A stretch of 35,744 nucleotides of DNA from Gammaproteobacteria bacterium (GTDB lineage Bacteria; Pseudomonadota; Gammaproteobacteria; HK1): assembly GCA_022823045.1 (NCBI GenBank), contig JAJDXW010000072.1:1-35744 (forward strand). The letters run 5' to 3'. The notes under the pieces were generated by a model. That model did not search any database and had not been told where the DNA came from. It saw nothing but the letters and a program-made list of their open reading frames with translations. This document shows positions 6,214 through 14,993 of the stretch, in pieces. Each line of letters begins with the position of its first letter. Positions within the stretch are counted from its first letter, which is position 1. A program made the translations under genes and the position numbers.

Positions 6214-7290
6214 TCAGGCGGCCAGTCCGGCGGTCGAACCGGCCCCGGCGCGTTCCGGAATCGGTTCCGATCCCGCCCCGGCGCGTGACGTGAGGAGCGC
6301 GCAACCCCGGGCAACGTCCTCGATGGTCGCATTTCGGCGATGGGCGAACTCGCCGAGGGTGCGCCGCCACCGGCGGGCTCCCGGCACGCCCCGGTACAGG
6401 CCGAGAAGGGGGCGCACCATTTCTCCGAGGCCCGCCCCGCGGTCGCACTCGCGCTTCGCGTAGGCGAGAAATCGTGCCGTCACCTCGCTCCGCTCCGGGG
6501 GCGGGGCGGTCTCGCCGAAGAGGGTCCGGTCGACCCCGGCGAGCAGCCACAGGTCGTGCCAGGCGGCACGGCCGAGCATGACTCCATCCACCCGACGGAG
6601 CGCGGCCCCGGCCTCCTGAAGGGTCGTGATCCCTCCGTTGAGCACGATCTCGAGACCCCGCATCTCGCCCTTCAGGCGGAACACCCGGTCGTGCCGCAAC
6701 GGGGGGACCTCGCGGTTCTGGCGGGGGCTCAGCCCGTTCAGCCACGCCTTGCGCGCGTGGACGATGAACGTCGAGCAGCCCGCCTCGGCCACCGCTCCCG
6801 CGAAGTCGCGGAACCGCGAGTAGCTGTCGAGGTCGTCGATCCCGATCCGGGTCTTGACCGTGACCGGAATCGACACCGCGTCGCGCATGGCCGCGACGCA
6901 CTCGGCGACGAGGACGGGCCGCGCCATGAGGGCGGCCCCGAAGCAGCCCTTCTGAACGCGCGGGCTGGGGCAGCCCACGTTGAGGTTGATCTCGTCGTAT
7001 CCCGCTCCCTCGGCGAGGCGAGCACACCGGGCGAGGCCGGCGGGGTCGCTCCCGCCCAACTGGATCGCCACCGGGTGTTCGGCCGAATGGAAGCGAAGCG
7101 CCCGCTCGGCATCCCCGTGGAGCAGGGCGCCGATCGGGATCATCTCGGTGTAGAGCCGCGCCCGCCGGCTGAGAAGCCTGAGCAGGTACCGGCCATGGCG
7201 GTCCGTGCAGCCCATCATGGGGGCGACGCAGAACCGGTGCGGGCTCGGGTTCGGTGTCGGTTGCGGGCTTCGTTGCGGGGGCTGGCTCAT
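6214..7290 (-). CDS. dusA: tRNA-dihydrouridine synthase A
   Basis: A 358-residue FMN enzyme that reduces uridines in the tRNA D-loop (U20/U20a in DusA) with NADPH. The TIM-barrel motifs are clear: CVAPMMGCTDRHGRYLLR near the N-terminus, MIPIGALLHGD, IQLGGSDP, and NLNVGCPSPRVQKGCFGA with catalytic Cys107. Later come VTVKTRIGIDD, FIVHARKAWLNGLSP (typical of the DusA branch), IVLNGGI and DGVMLGRAAW. The last 25 or so residues are a low-complexity Ala/Gly-rich tail. The first 17 residues are Pro/Gln/Ser-rich and may not all be translated, but no better start with a ribosome-binding site is visible. It is a monocistronic housekeeping gene convergent with the oxygenase. Confidence 0.93.
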   Translation of the reverse strand: MSQPPQRSPQPTPNPSPHRFCVAPMMGCTDRHGRYLLRLLSRRARLYTEMIPIGALLHGDAERALRFHSAEHPVAIQLGGSDPAGLARCARLAEGAGYDEINLNVGCPSPRVQKGCFGAALMARPVLVAECVAAMRDAVSIPVTVKTRIGIDDLDSYSRFRDFAGAVAEAGCSTFIVHARKAWLNGLSPRQNREVPPLRHDRVFRLKGEMRGLEIVLNGGITTLQEAGAALRRVDGVMLGRAAWHDLWLLAGVDRTLFGETAPPPERSEVTARFLAYAKRECDRGAGLGEMVRPLLGLYRGVPGARRWRRTLGEFAHRRNATIEDVARGCALLTSRAGAGSEPIPERAGAGSTAGLAA

Positions 7291-7518
7291 GCCGGGATCA
7301 TAGCGAGGAAGGGCGGCGAGGGGCCGAGGGAGAAGATGTCTCGCCGTGCGCCGCCGGGCACCGACCGAATCCGGGCGGGCTTCCGTGACCGGCTCGGGGC
7401 AGGCGTGCTAGTCTTTTTCTAACGCCTGTTCGACTCCGTGCCGGGGTGCGCGCAGGCCGCGCCCGGCGCGACGGACTCGTCCGGCATCGGGCCATCGAAC
7501 CATCATCGGAGACTCCAT

Positions 7519-9273
7519 ATGCCGTCCACGAACGCCACCCGCGAGCTCGACCTCAAGATCGTCAACGGCTTCATCGTGGACGGCTCCGGAGCTCCCGGCT
7601 ACGAGGGCGAGGTCGGTATCCGCGACGGCCGGATCGCCGCCGTCGGAGAGGCGCCGGGCCGCGCGGCGGAGACGATCGACGCGGGGGGCCGGGCGGTGTG
7701 CCCCGGGTTCGTCGACATCCACACCCACTACGACGCGCAAGTCATGTGGGACCGCATGCTCACCATCTCCCCCTGGCACGGGGTGACGACGGTGGTGATG
7801 GGCAACTGCGGCTTCTCCGTCGCGCCGACCCGGCCCGAGCACCGCGAGACGATCGTCCGCACCCTCGAGAACGTGGAAGGGATGACCGTCGCCGCCCTGC
7901 ACGAGGGACTCGGGGAGGAGTGGCCCTTCGCCACCTTCCCCGAGTACCTGGACGCGGTCGAGGGCCGCGGCACCGCGATCAACGTCGGGGCTCTCATCGG
8001 CCATACCGCCCTGCGGACCTGGGTGATGGGCGAGGACGCGACGGAGCGCGAGGCGACGGCGGCCGAGGTCGACGAGATGCGCCGGATCGTCCGCGAGGCG
8101 ATGGAGGCGGGAGCGCTCGGGTTTGCGACCTCGAAGGCGCCGACCCACGTCGGCTACCACGGCAAGCCGGTCCCGAGCCGCGCCGCCGCGACCGGGGAGA
8201 TCGTCGCCCTCGCGGGAGAGCTTCGCCGCGCCGGGCGGGGCGGCGTGGTCCAGGCGACCGTCGGCCGCTCGCTCTCCTTACCGGAGTTCAAGGCGCTCAA
8301 CGAGGCGTCGGGATGCACGGTGAGCTGGACCGCCCTCCTCGCGGGGATCGCCCTCCAGGACGGCGATGCGGACGAGCAGCTCCGCCGTTCCGCCGAGCTG
8401 GTGGCCGACGGCTACGACGTCGTCCCCCAGGTGAGCCCCCGCGCCCTCAAGTTCGAGTACCAGCTCAAGGCCCCCTTCGTGTTCGAGGCGATGCGCCTCT
8501 TCCGGCCGGTGTCCGAGGCCGACGCGGCGGGCAAGAAGCGGCTCTACGCGGACCCCGACTTCCGGGCCGCGGTGTGGGAGCGGCTGAGCGAGCGGGTCCC
8601 GCCCTCGTTCCGGCGGTCGTTCCGGGAAACGGTGGTGAGCGAGGCCCCGGGGCGGCCGGACCTCGCCGAGCGCCCCCTCTTCGAGCTCGCGGAGGCAGCC
8701 GGCAAGACCCCCGTCGAGTACCTGTTCGACCTCGGGCTCGAGAGCGATCTCGAGGCGCGGTTCCGGATGCCGGTCGCGAACCACGACGAGGACGAGGTGG
8801 AACGGCTCCTCCTCGACCCCAACACCGTGGTAGGGCTCTCCGACGCTGGCGCGCATGCGAGCCAGCTCTGCGATGCCTGCGCGACCACGTTCCTCCTCAA
8901 GCGCTGGGTGCGCGAGAGGAAGTCGCTCGGTCTCGAGCAGGCGGTTCGGATGATCACGTCCCGCCCCGCCGAGGTATTCGGGATCGCCGAACGAGGCCGC
9001 CTCGCCCCCGGGCTCGCGGCGGACGTGGTCGTGTTCGACCCGGACACCGTCGGCGACGGGCCGCTCCGGCGGGTGTACGATTTCCCGGGCGGGGCCGACC
9101 GCCTCATCTCCGAGGCGGAAGGCATCGAGGCGGTCATCGTGAACGGCACGGTCATTCGGCGGAGCGGGGAGGACCGGGTGGACTCGTCCGGCCCTCTGCC
9201 CGGGCGCCTGCTCCGCAACGGCCGGGCGGCGGCGCCAGGTCGCAGCCCGACCTCTGCCGCCGCGACAGACTGA
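7519..9273 (+). CDS. N-acyl-D-amino-acid deacylase-like amidohydrolase
   Basis: A 584-residue metal-dependent hydrolase of the D-aminoacylase branch of the amidohydrolase superfamily. It has the small N-terminal beta sandwich (DLKIVNGFIVDGSGAPGYEG), the metal motif VDIHTHYD (His68, His70), GNCGFS with Cys97 at the place of the metal-binding Cys of D-aminoacylases, GHTALR near 161, and SDAGAH (Asp442, His446) near the end of the barrel. The family releases the acyl group from N-acyl-D-amino acids or cleaves related cyclic amides; the true substrate is not evident. The ATG at 7519 is preferred to an in-frame GTG at 7438 because GGAG lies at 7508-7511. A DUF1330 gene follows after 23 bases. Confidence 0.82.
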   Translation: MPSTNATRELDLKIVNGFIVDGSGAPGYEGEVGIRDGRIAAVGEAPGRAAETIDAGGRAVCPGFVDIHTHYDAQVMWDRMLTISPWHGVTTVVMGNCGFSVAPTRPEHRETIVRTLENVEGMTVAALHEGLGEEWPFATFPEYLDAVEGRGTAINVGALIGHTALRTWVMGEDATEREATAAEVDEMRRIVREAMEAGALGFATSKAPTHVGYHGKPVPSRAAATGEIVALAGELRRAGRGGVVQATVGRSLSLPEFKALNEASGCTVSWTALLAGIALQDGDADEQLRRSAELVADGYDVVPQVSPRALKFEYQLKAPFVFEAMRLFRPVSEADAAGKKRLYADPDFRAAVWERLSERVPPSFRRSFRETVVSEAPGRPDLAERPLFELAEAAGKTPVEYLFDLGLESDLEARFRMPVANHDEDEVERLLLDPNTVVGLSDAGAHASQLCDACATTFLLKRWVRERKSLGLEQAVRMITSRPAEVFGIAERGRLAPGLAADVVVFDPDTVGDGPLRRVYDFPGGADRLISEAEGIEAVIVNGTVIRRSGEDRVDSSGPLPGRLLRNGRAAAPGRSPTSAAATD

Positions 9274-9296
9274 TCATCGAAGAGGAGTACGAGCTC

Positions 9297-9599
9297 ATGG
9301 CCGGATACGGCTACATCATCGGGCAGGTCGAGGTGAAGGACTCCGAGGCGTACAAGGAGTACATCGCTCAGGCACCCGCGACGATCGCCCAGTACGGCGG
9401 GGAGTATCTCGTGCGGGGGGGCGCCTTCGAGGTGCTGGAGGGTGACTGGGCGCGCGCGCGCACCGTCGTGCTCCGCTTCCCGAGCGTCGAGGACGCCAAG
9501 CGGTGGCATGCCTCGCCGGAGTACGAGGAACCGAAGGCGCTCCGCAATCGGGTCGCCCTCACCAACATGGTCGTGATCGAGGGCGCCGCCGCCGGCTAG
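9297..9599 (+). CDS. DUF1330 domain protein
   Basis: A 100-residue ferredoxin-like (dimeric alpha/beta barrel) protein matching DUF1330: GYGYIIGQVEVKDSEAYKEY, then GGEYLVRGG, then VVLRFPSVEDAKRWHASPEY. The whole family length is present. No enzyme activity is established for the family. Relatives of the fold include small monooxygenases and isomerase-like proteins. GAGGAG at 9282-9287 is the ribosome-binding site, and the ATG at 9297 sits 23 bases after the deacylase-like gene, so the two form an operon. It probably assists the same pathway. The frame continues upstream inside the preceding gene, but that part is a shadow. Confidence 0.85.
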   Translation: MAGYGYIIGQVEVKDSEAYKEYIAQAPATIAQYGGEYLVRGGAFEVLEGDWARARTVVLRFPSVEDAKRWHASPEYEEPKALRNRVALTNMVVIEGAAAG

Positions 9600-9616
9600 C
9601 CGCCGGTGCCCCCGCC

Positions 9617-11662
9617 TCAGAGCTCCTTGCAGAGGCGTAACGAATCGTAGATCGCGGCGTGGATGTTCCGGCTCGCGACCGCGTCGCCGACCCGGAACAG
9701 CATGAACGCGCCGTCCGGGTTGGACGCACCCGCCTGGGGGCGGCCCGCGATCAGGGCTTCGAGGTCGAGCTCCCCTTCGTTGCGCGCGAGCGGAGCGAGC
9801 TCGTGGAAGAGCTCCGCCGCGGGGAGCGTTCCGTGCTCGACGACGACCTGGTCCACGAAACGCGTCGCCTCCTTGTCGGTGTACTCGTTGCGGAGCACCG
9901 CGCGCAACCGGTTGCCGTCGCGCTCCACCGAGCGCAGCCGATGGTCGGGGGTCAGCGTCACCCCCTTCGCGTAGAAGCTCGCGAGGTACACCGGATAGTT
10001 CGTCGCCCCGACCTCGTGGGCGGTGAGGCGGTCCGGGGTCGCGAGCTCCACCGACGAACCCCGCGAGGCGAGGTAGTCGACGACGCTCGGACCCTGGTGG
10101 TCCCCGTGGTCGTCGAAGACGAGCACCTCGGCGCCGGGCTCGACCTGCCCCCCGAGCACGTCCCACACGCTGACGGCGTGCTCCGCCCCCATCACCGGTT
10201 CGAGGTTCGGCACCCCTCCGGTGGCGGTGACGACGACGTCCGGGCGTTCCGCGAGCACGTCGGCGGCCTCCGCGTAGCGATTGAAGTGCAGCGCGGCGCC
10301 GAGGTGCTCGACCTCCGCCGCCAGCCACTCGGCGATTCCGAGCAGCTCCTTCCGCCAGGTCGCGCGCGCCGCGAGCACGATCTGCCCCCCGGGCTCGCTC
10401 GCCGCCTCGAAGACGACGACCTCGTGGCCGCGCAGCGCCGAGACCCGGGCCGCCTCGAGTCCCGCCGGACCCGCCCCCACCACGACCACCTTGCGCCGCG
10501 GGCCGTCGCCCGGCCGGACGACGTGCGGCATCGTTCGTTCGCGGCCGGTCGCGGGGTTGTGGAGGCACAGGGCGTCGCCCCCGACGTAGATGCGGTCGAT
10601 GCAATAGCCGGCGCCGACGCAGGGTCGGATCCGCTCCTCCTCGCCCCGCATCATCTTCGCGACGATGTGCGGGTCCGCCATGTGGGCGCGGGTCATCGCG
10701 ATCATGTCGACGAGCCCCTCGCGCACGCAGTGCTCGGCGGTCGGAAGGTCCATGATGCGGGTCGCATGGAAGACCGCGAGCCCGGTTTCCCGCTTCATCC
10801 GCGCCGCGATGGGCACGAAGGGGGCCCGCGGTCCCGCCATGCTCGGAATGGAGAGCGAGAGTCCGCGCTCGTCTCCCACATGGCCCGCGACCACGTTCAG
10901 GAAGTCGCACATCCCGGTGTCCGCGTAGATCTTCGCAAGCGCCAGGCAGTCCTCCTGGTCGAGCCCGCCCTCCTTGAGCTCGTCCCCCATCATCCGGAAG
11001 CCGACGAGGAAGTCCTCTCCCACCCGGCGGCGCACCTCCTCCAGGACCTCGAGTCCGAAGCGGGCCCGGTTCTCCAGGCTCCCGCCGTACTCGTCGGTCC
11101 GCCGGTTGACGAGCGGCGTCCAGAACTGGTGGATGAGGTGCCCGTAGGCGAGGAGCTCGACGCCGTCGAGCCCGCCCTCCCTGCAGCGGACCGCGGCGTC
11201 GCCGAAGGCCCGCACCACCCGCCGGATGTCGCCCCGGTCCATCTCCTTCGGGAACGAGCGGTGGGCGTGCTCGCGCACCGGCGAGGGCGCGACGGGGGGA
11301 AGCCAGTCCTCGACGTCCCAGAGCGTGCGGTGCCCCATGTGGGTGATCTGGCACATGATCGCGCAGCCGTGCCGGTGGACCCGCTCGGAGAACTCGCGGA
11401 GCACGGGGACGATCGAGTCGTCGCCAATCCAGATCTGGCCGAACGCCGACGGCGAGTCCGGGGCGACGTTCGACGACCCCCCGAACATGGTGAGGGCGAG
11501 CCCGCCCTTCGCCTTCTCCTCGTGGTAGAGCTGGTAGCGGAGCTTCGGGTGCCGGTCCTCGACGTAGCCCGGGGCGTGGCTCGTGCTCATGAGCCGGTTC
11601 CGGAACGTGACGTGGCGAAGCCGGAACGGCTCGAGGAGGTGGGGGTACGGGCTCGTGTTCAT
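9617..11662 (-). CDS. OYE-type flavoprotein fused to FAD/NAD module (N-demethylase DgcA-like)
   Basis: A 681-residue two-part oxidoreductase: an FMN TIM barrel (1-340), an Fe-S linker, and a pyridine-nucleotide-disulfide-type domain starting at VVVVGAGPAGLEAARV (392-407). The layout is that of trimethylamine dehydrogenase and 2,4-dienoyl-CoA reductase. The barrel reads AYGHLIHQFWTP (172-183), with His175 where dienoyl-CoA reductases have the active Tyr. This, with RPCVGAGYCIDRIY (346-359), resembles dimethylglycine/stachydrine demethylase (DgcA)-like members. The Fe-S motif has Cys348, Cys354 and Cys366, while the position of the fourth Cys is Ala351. Substrate prediction is inference. It faces the DUF1330 gene with a 17-base gap and is divergent from hpnC. 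Confidence 0.82.
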   Translation of the reverse strand: MNTSPYPHLLEPFRLRHVTFRNRLMSTSHAPGYVEDRHPKLRYQLYHEEKAKGGLALTMFGGSSNVAPDSPSAFGQIWIGDDSIVPVLREFSERVHRHGCAIMCQITHMGHRTLWDVEDWLPPVAPSPVREHAHRSFPKEMDRGDIRRVVRAFGDAAVRCREGGLDGVELLAYGHLIHQFWTPLVNRRTDEYGGSLENRARFGLEVLEEVRRRVGEDFLVGFRMMGDELKEGGLDQEDCLALAKIYADTGMCDFLNVVAGHVGDERGLSLSIPSMAGPRAPFVPIAARMKRETGLAVFHATRIMDLPTAEHCVREGLVDMIAMTRAHMADPHIVAKMMRGEEERIRPCVGAGYCIDRIYVGGDALCLHNPATGRERTMPHVVRPGDGPRRKVVVVGAGPAGLEAARVSALRGHEVVVFEAASEPGGQIVLAARATWRKELLGIAEWLAAEVEHLGAALHFNRYAEAADVLAERPDVVVTATGGVPNLEPVMGAEHAVSVWDVLGGQVEPGAEVLVFDDHGDHQGPSVVDYLASRGSSVELATPDRLTAHEVGATNYPVYLASFYAKGVTLTPDHRLRSVERDGNRLRAVLRNEYTDKEATRFVDQVVVEHGTLPAAELFHELAPLARNEGELDLEALIAGRPQAGASNPDGAFMLFRVGDAVASRNIHAAIYDSLRLCKEL

Positions 11663-11830
11663 CCTGGGCGGCTTCCGCGAACGACCTTCCCATCATGGCG
11701 AATCGGACGCGTCCCGCGCAACGCGGCGATGGGGGAATGTCCTCCGTCCGCGGGTACGGGCGGCCGCCGGAGGTGGGCCCGGGCCCGCCGTCCGGGATGC
11801 GGGTCGTCGCCGCTCGCGGTGCGCGGCGTG

Positions 11831-11858
11831 TTGCCGGGGTTCCGGATTTCGCGATAAC
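11831..11858 (+). promoter_or_regulatory. Possible promoter of hpnCDE
   Basis: TTGCCG (11831-11836) and GATAAC (11853-11858), each four of six to consensus, are separated by 16 bases in the 244-base region between the divergent flavoprotein and hpnC. The leader would be about 40 bases. The same region holds a GC palindrome (GGGCCCGGGCCC) and no recognisable RNA gene. The call is weak. Confidence 0.3.
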
Positions 11859-11906
11859 CTGAAGTTTCACACGTATCCGGCGGATTCGTTCGGCATCGGG
11901 TATTCG

Positions 11907-12833
11907 ATGGACGAGGCTGCTTCGGTGGAGACCCCATCCGGCAAGTCCGCGCCGGACGAGAACTTTCCCGTTGGTTCCCGACTGCTGCCGGCGCGTTTTC
12001 GGCCGCATGTCGCGGCCTTCTATGCCTACGCGCGGGCGATCGACGACATCGCGGACAACCCCGATCTCGCGCCGGAGGACAAGGTCGCACGTCTGGACGG
12101 TTTCGCCCGCGCGGTGAGTGGTGCGGATTCGACGGATCCCGCCTACCGCAAGGCGCACGACATCCGCCGCAGCCTCGCCGAGACCGGGGTGACGCACCGC
12201 CACTGCGTGGACCTGACCCGCGCATTCAAGCAGGATGCGACCAGGCTCCGCTATGACGACTGGGACGACCTCATCGGCTACTGCAGCTTCTCCGCGGCGC
12301 CGGTCGGGCGCTACCTCGTCGACCTGCATGGTGAATCGGTCGAGGCGTATCCCGCCTCCGACGCGCTCTGCAACGCGCTCCAGGTCCTCAACCACCTCCA
12401 GGACTGCGGCGATGACTACCGGGCGCTGGACCGCGTCTACCTTCCGCAGGACTGGATGGCCGAGGCCGGCATCGCCGTCGAGGCGCTCGGGGGCAGCCGG
12501 ACCCCGGCCTCCCTCCGGAGGGTCCTCGACCGCTGCCTCGATGCGACGGACGGCTTGCTCGCGTCGGCCGAGCGCCTTCCGGGCGAGCTTCGCGACACCC
12601 GCTTCGCCATGGAAGCGGCCGCGATCGTGGCCATCGCGCGGAAGCTCGGTCGCGAGCTCCGCCGCCGCGACCCCCTCGCCGAACGGGTGGTCCTGACGAA
12701 GGCCCAGTATGCGGCCTGCTGCGCCCGGGGAGTCGGACGGGTTCTGTTCCGAAGGGCGGTTCGCCGCCTCCGTCCCGCGGCGGCGGACGCTTCTCGCATC
12801 GGTCCGCCGGCGGGCAGCCGGGACCATTCATGA
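11907..12833 (+). CDS. hpnC: Hydroxysqualene synthase HpnC
   Basis: A 308-residue squalene/phytoene synthase-type prenyltransferase. It shows ENFPVGSRLLPARFRPHVAAFYAYAR at 18-43, typical of HpnC, the first Asp-rich motif AIDDIAD (44-50) and the second QDCGDDY (165-171) that hold the Mg-diphosphate. In the three-step HpnCDE route it converts presqualene diphosphate made by HpnD into hydroxysqualene. The ATG at 11907 is preferred to upstream in-frame starts because it leaves the usual short N-terminus; the ribosome-binding site is poor. The stop overlaps the start of hpnD by four bases (ATGA). It is the first gene of the operon. Confidence 0.92.
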   Translation: MDEAASVETPSGKSAPDENFPVGSRLLPARFRPHVAAFYAYARAIDDIADNPDLAPEDKVARLDGFARAVSGADSTDPAYRKAHDIRRSLAETGVTHRHCVDLTRAFKQDATRLRYDDWDDLIGYCSFSAAPVGRYLVDLHGESVEAYPASDALCNALQVLNHLQDCGDDYRALDRVYLPQDWMAEAGIAVEALGGSRTPASLRRVLDRCLDATDGLLASAERLPGELRDTRFAMEAAAIVAIARKLGRELRRRDPLAERVVLTKAQYAACCARGVGRVLFRRAVRRLRPAAADASRIGPPAGSRDHS

Positions 12834-13720
12834 GCTCGGGGCGACACCGCACCGTGACTGCCCGGGACGGCCCGACCGGCGGCGAAACGGACCCCCGGGC
12901 GCACGTGAACCGCGTCGTCGCCCGCTCGGGGACGTCGTTCCTGTGGGGAATGAGGGTGCTGCCGGCCGAGCGGCGGCGCGCGATGTACGCGATCTACGCC
13001 TTCTGCCGCGAGGTCGACGACATTGCCGACGAGCCGGGCGAGGTGGCCGACAAGCGGCGGGCGCTTGCCGCGTGGCGTGAAGAGATCGACCGGCTCTACG
13101 CGGGGCGGCCGGAATGGCTGACGACGAGGGCCCTGCAGGCGCCGGTGCGCCGTTTCGAGTTGCCGCGGGAGGAGTTTCTCGCCATCATCGACGGGATGGA
13201 GATCGACGCGGCGCCGACGGTGCGGATGCGAAGGCTCTCCGACCTGCTCGACTACTGCCGCAAGGTGGCCGGTTCGGTCGGTATCCTGTCGGTTCACACC
13301 TTCGGGGTGCCCATGCATCCGGGTCCGCGAATCGCCGAAGTGCTCGGCAACGCGCTCCAGTTGACGAACATCCTGCGCGACCTCAAGGAAGACGCCGCGT
13401 TGCAGCGCCTCTACGTACCCCAGGAGATGCTGGATCGGCATGGCGTCGCGGGTCGGTCGCCCGGTGCGGTGTTCGTTCATCCGGGATTTGCCGGCGTGTG
13501 CGCCGAGCTCGCCGGCCTCGCCCGCGGCTACTACGCCGAGGCCGACCGGCTGCTGACCGAGCTCGGATGGCGGAAGATGCGGCCCGCAGTGCTCATGATG
13601 GCGGTGTATCGAGAGACGCTCGAACGCCTCGAGAAACGGGGCTGGAAGCGAATCGGAGGTCCAATCCGGCTGTCGCGTACCCGAAAGACGTGGCTGGGCC
13701 TCCAATACGGGATCTTCTGA
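12830..13720 (+). CDS. hpnD: Presqualene diphosphate synthase HpnD
   Basis: A 296-residue prenyltransferase that joins two farnesyl diphosphates into presqualene diphosphate. Motifs are AIYAFCREVDDIADE (first Asp-rich motif near 63-67), YCRKVAGSVG (142-151) and NALQLTNILRDLKEDA, with the second Asp-rich motif at Asp184 and Asp188, followed by RLYVPQEML. The N-terminus carries about 25 extra, probably disordered, residues before HVNRVVARSGTSF, so a later start is possible; the ATGA overlap with hpnC supports the one given. hpnE follows after 13 bases. Confidence 0.93.
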   Translation: MSSGRHRTVTARDGPTGGETDPRAHVNRVVARSGTSFLWGMRVLPAERRRAMYAIYAFCREVDDIADEPGEVADKRRALAAWREEIDRLYAGRPEWLTTRALQAPVRRFELPREEFLAIIDGMEIDAAPTVRMRRLSDLLDYCRKVAGSVGILSVHTFGVPMHPGPRIAEVLGNALQLTNILRDLKEDAALQRLYVPQEMLDRHGVAGRSPGAVFVHPGFAGVCAELAGLARGYYAEADRLLTELGWRKMRPAVLMMAVYRETLERLEKRGWKRIGGPIRLSRTRKTWLGLQYGIF

Positions 13721-13733
13721 CGACCCCAATCTC

Positions 13734-14987
13734 GTGTCTCGGGTGTTCATCGTCGGTGCCGGCCTCGCCGGCCTTTCCGCTGCCGTGTCGCTGGCGAACG
13801 AGGGCCGGGCAGTCACCGTGTACGAGGCCGGCGTCCGGGCCGGCGGGCGGTGCCGGTCCTATTTCGATGCGAGGCTCGACCGCCTCATCGACAACGGCAA
13901 CCATCTGCTCCTGAGCGGCAACCGCTCCGCCGTGCGCTATCTGGCCGACACCGGGGCGGACGACGCCCTGGTGGGTCCCGCCTCGGCCTGTTTTCCGTTC
14001 CTCGACGTTCGAACCGGGCGGCGATGGCGCGTGCGGCCCAACGCGGGACGGGTGCCGTGGTGGATTCTGCGCGGCGCACGGCGGGTTCCGGATACGAGAG
14101 CCCGGGACTACCTCTCCACCCTCAAGTTCGCGTTGGCCGGCCCCGACCGCACGGTGACCGACTGCATCGGCGATCGCGGGGCGCTGTTCGAGCGGTTCTG
14201 GGAGCCGCTCGCCGTCGCGGCCCTGAACACGCCGGCCCGGTCGGGCGCGGCCGCCCTTCTATGGCCGGTTCTGCGTGAGACCTTCGCCCGGGGGGAGGCC
14301 GCCTGCCGGCCGCGAATCGCAAGGCTCGGACTCTCCCAGGCGTTCGTGGACCCGGCCCTGGAGCTCCTCGGCCGGCGGGGCGCGAAGGTGTGGCTGGGGC
14401 GCCGGCTGCGCGGGATCGAGTTCGCGAACCGCAGGGCGACCCGCCTCGAACTCGGCACCGAAGCGATCGCGTTGGAAAGCGGGGACATCCTCGTCCTTGC
14501 CGTCCCCCCCTCCGCGGCGGCCGGCCTGGTGCCGTCCCTCATCGTTCCGGAGGAGAGCAACACCATCGTCAACGCACACTTCCGCCTGGCGGAGTCCGTC
14601 GGCCTGCCGGCCGATCTGCCGTTTCTCGGTCTCGTCGGAGGGACCGCGCAGTGGCTCTTCACCCGGGGCGACGTGGCGTCGATCACGATCAGCGCGGCGG
14701 ACGCGCTCGCCGGAGAACCGGCCGGGGAGATTGCCCGCAAGACCTGGCGCGACGTCGCGACGGCCCTTCACCTCGACCCCGTGGCGCTTCCGGCGTATCG
14801 GGTCGTCAAGGAGCGGCGCGCGACGTTCGCCCAGACGCCGGGAGAGGTCCGCCGCCGCCCGGGGACGCGAACCGCGTTCGCCAACCTGTACCTCGCCGGC
14901 GACTGGATCGACACGGGTCTCCCCGCGACGATCGAAGGCGCGATCCGTTCCGGCCACCTGGCCGCGCGCGCGATCGCGGGCCGATGA
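13734..14987 (+). CDS. hpnE: Hydroxysqualene dehydroxylase HpnE
   Basis: A 417-residue FAD-dependent amine-oxidase-fold enzyme. It opens with VFIVGAGLAGLSAAVSLANEG (dinucleotide-binding GAGLAG at 8-13), then VYEAGVRAGGRCRSY, IDNGNHLLL, and ends with NLYLAGDWIDTGLPATIEGAIRSG, the FAD-binding C-terminal motif. It reduces hydroxysqualene to squalene, the last step of the HpnCDE pathway, at the membrane surface. The start is the GTG at 13734, the only start close to the Rossmann motif. No squalene-hopene cyclase gene lies in the window; the operon ends here at a repeat. Confidence 0.92.
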   Translation: MSRVFIVGAGLAGLSAAVSLANEGRAVTVYEAGVRAGGRCRSYFDARLDRLIDNGNHLLLSGNRSAVRYLADTGADDALVGPASACFPFLDVRTGRRWRVRPNAGRVPWWILRGARRVPDTRARDYLSTLKFALAGPDRTVTDCIGDRGALFERFWEPLAVAALNTPARSGAAALLWPVLRETFARGEAACRPRIARLGLSQAFVDPALELLGRRGAKVWLGRRLRGIEFANRRATRLELGTEAIALESGDILVLAVPPSAAAGLVPSLIVPEESNTIVNAHFRLAESVGLPADLPFLGLVGGTAQWLFTRGDVASITISAADALAGEPAGEIARKTWRDVATALHLDPVALPAYRVVKERRATFAQTPGEVRRRPGTRTAFANLYLAGDWIDTGLPATIEGAIRSGHLAARAIAGR

Positions 14988-14993
14988 GGGAAT

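Noticed and set aside
4896-6332. Open frame opposite the Rieske gene
   Set aside because: The plus strand encodes a full oxygenase with all metal ligands; the minus frame has no domain.
8544-12827. A 1427-codon open frame on the minus strand
   Set aside because: It runs antisense to the deacylase-like gene and hpnC and in another frame of the flavoprotein gene. Its translation is Arg/Pro/Gly-rich without domains, a typical shadow frame of GC-rich DNA.
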